24,773 nt of DNA from Chloroflexota bacterium (lineage in GTDB: Bacteria > Chloroflexota > Dormibacteria > CF-121). Of this stretch, positions 21,174 to 24,773 are shown in pieces. Location: the NCBI GenBank assembly GCA_005881235.1, contig VBEQ01000205.1, positions 1-24,773 of the forward strand. Reading direction: 5' to 3'. Positions within the stretch are counted from its first letter, which is position 1, and every line of letters begins with the position of its first letter. The translations under genes were made by a program, and so were the position numbers. The notes beneath the pieces are model-generated. The model did no database searches. It had not been told where the DNA came from and was given only the letters and a program-made list of their open reading frames with translations.

Positions 21174-22093
21174 AGCCTGAAGGCGTCGAGGCAGCCGGCA
21201 CCGCAGAAGTAGGAGGTCGTCTCCCCCACCATGAGCGCGTGCATGGCGCCCTTCACCTCGACCTGCATCCCGCAGATCGGATCGATGGCTGTCTCCGGTG
21301 CCGGGATCGCGTAGCGGCGCCGGTGCGCGTGACGCTCGGCGGCGATCTCGGCGAGCGTCGCCAGGGCAATCTCCTCCTGGGAGCCGCCAACCGCGCTGTC
21401 CGCCGCGCGCCGAACCCGTTCCAGTCCGTTGATACCTCGGCCTTGAAGCACGCCGAGAACCGTGGCGGCACGGCGACGGCTGGCGACCAGGCCGATGTAG
21501 AAGATGTCATAGCGCAAGAGCGCCTCGATGGCGTCCTCGTCGTAGTGGCCCATCGTGGCGACGACGGCCCAGGTGCTTGCGTTGGGCTCGGCCGGCGCTA
21601 GGTCGAGCGACCCGATGACCCGATCCGCCTCGGGATAGTCGGTCGTGAGCGCGCCGGGGTGCACGGCACAGGTCTTGTAGCCGATCGTCGCGCCCAGCTT
21701 GATCAGGGTGTGGGCGGCCGGGGTATCGCCGACCACGAGGAGCAGCGGTCGCGGCAGTTGCGGGTCGATAAAGACGTCGAGTTTGCCGGCGCTGGGGCAG
21801 GTACTGAGATGCGAGACAACGCCAGGGAGATGCTCGGGCGACTCGTCGGGCGCAATCTTGACGAGGCGCGGCTGGGCATCGCCCATCGCGACCAGCGCCT
21901 CGCGCCGCACCAGCCCTTCGGAACAACTGCCGCCAACCCAGCCCCAGAGCCTGCCGTCGGCGGTGATCAGCGCCTTGTCGCCGGCCCGCGCCGACGTGGG
22001 CGGCTCGACCCGGACGACGGTCGCGACGACGAAGGTTTCGCCGCGCCGCCGTAGCTCCGCCGCCCGGTCCAGCACATCGTCCGCAATTGACAT
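21146..22093 (-). CDS. XdhC/CoxI-family maturation protein with C-terminal YHS domain
   Basis: A 315-residue cytoplasmic protein thought to help insert or mature the molybdenum cofactor of CO dehydrogenase or related hydroxylases. The N-terminal XdhC/CoxI domain shows VATVVRVEPPTSARAGDKAL and GGSCSEGLVRREAL, with a Cys in the usual place. A Rossmann-like domain follows (LLLVVGDTPAAHTLIKLG, ATMGHYDEDAIEALL, YIGLVASRRRA). Residues about 271-309 form a YHS-type domain (DPICGMQVEV and YFCGAGCLDAF, Cys274, 297 and 301), a possible metal site. It starts eight bases after coxL, with GGAG in the last coxL codons, so it belongs to the same operon. Confidence 0.92.
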   Translation of the reverse strand: MSIADDVLDRAAELRRRGETFVVATVVRVEPPTSARAGDKALITADGRLWGWVGGSCSEGLVRREALVAMGDAQPRLVKIAPDESPEHLPGVVSHLSTCPSAGKLDVFIDPQLPRPLLLVVGDTPAAHTLIKLGATIGYKTCAVHPGALTTDYPEADRVIGSLDLAPAEPNASTWAVVATMGHYDEDAIEALLRYDIFYIGLVASRRRAATVLGVLQGRGINGLERVRRAADSAVGGSQEEIALATLAEIAAERHAHRRRYAIPAPETAIDPICGMQVEVKGAMHALMVGETTSYFCGAGCLDAFRLREGQSISG

Positions 22094-22101
22094 CCTTACA
22101 C

Positions 22102-24456
<2,355 letters not shown>

Positions 24457-24459
24457 GGC

Positions 24460-24773
<314 letters not shown>

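Overview
The window is 24.8 kb of high-GC bacterial DNA, densely packed, with no gap over about 160 bp and no rRNA, tRNA, CRISPR array or transposase that I can see. The gene set suggests a free-living, probably soil-dwelling, high-GC member of the Terrabacteria (Chloroflexota, Dormibacterota or Actinomycetota-like). The clues are form I aerobic CO dehydrogenase genes, lipoprotein-type sugar binding proteins (one exported by Tat), a BTAD/SARP-type regulator, GTG and TTG starts, and nearly leaderless promoters. The phylum is an inference, not something the sequence proves.

Region 1 (1-5763, all minus strand) holds two drug-efflux style modules. A PadR regulator lies upstream of an alpha/beta hydrolase, a 14-TM DHA2 transporter and a beta-repeat protein joined to the transporter by an ATGA stop/start overlap. 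A MarR regulator then overlaps a second DHA2 transporter that runs off the left edge. Both regulators have recognisable 17-bp-spaced promoters with very short leaders, and the padR promoter is framed by a near-perfect inverted repeat.

Region 2 (5864-9686, plus strand) carries an OmpR-type response regulator and its histidine kinase, then two unrecognised membrane proteins. The first fuses six membrane helices to a His/Cys-rich extracytoplasmic domain.

Region 3 (9567-16245, minus strand) carries two tandem sugar ABC importers of different classes. One is a complete xylose/ribose-type set (binding protein, single-domain ATPase, permease). The other is a glucose/mannose-type CUT1 set (Tat lipoprotein and two permeases) with no ATPase gene beside it.

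Region 4 (16385-21124) has a GlsB/YeaQ-type membrane protein divergent from ftsH. Next come a membrane-anchored protein that joins a carboxypeptidase-regulatory-like beta-sandwich to a Hint (hedgehog/intein) domain, a convergent BTAD regulator, and small DUF1059 and YCII proteins that share an upstream sequence motif.

Region 5 (21146-24773, minus strand) is a cox cluster: coxS (cut by the right edge), coxL with the form I AYRCSFR active-site loop, and an XdhC/CoxI-type maturation protein with a C-terminal YHS domain. Together with the two sugar importers it suggests a mixotroph that scavenges sugars and oxidises trace CO for energy.

The least explained items are the Hint protein, the six-helix His/Cys protein behind the kinase, the hydrolase/transporter/beta-repeat module with its operator, and two roughly 100-bp convergent gene overlaps.
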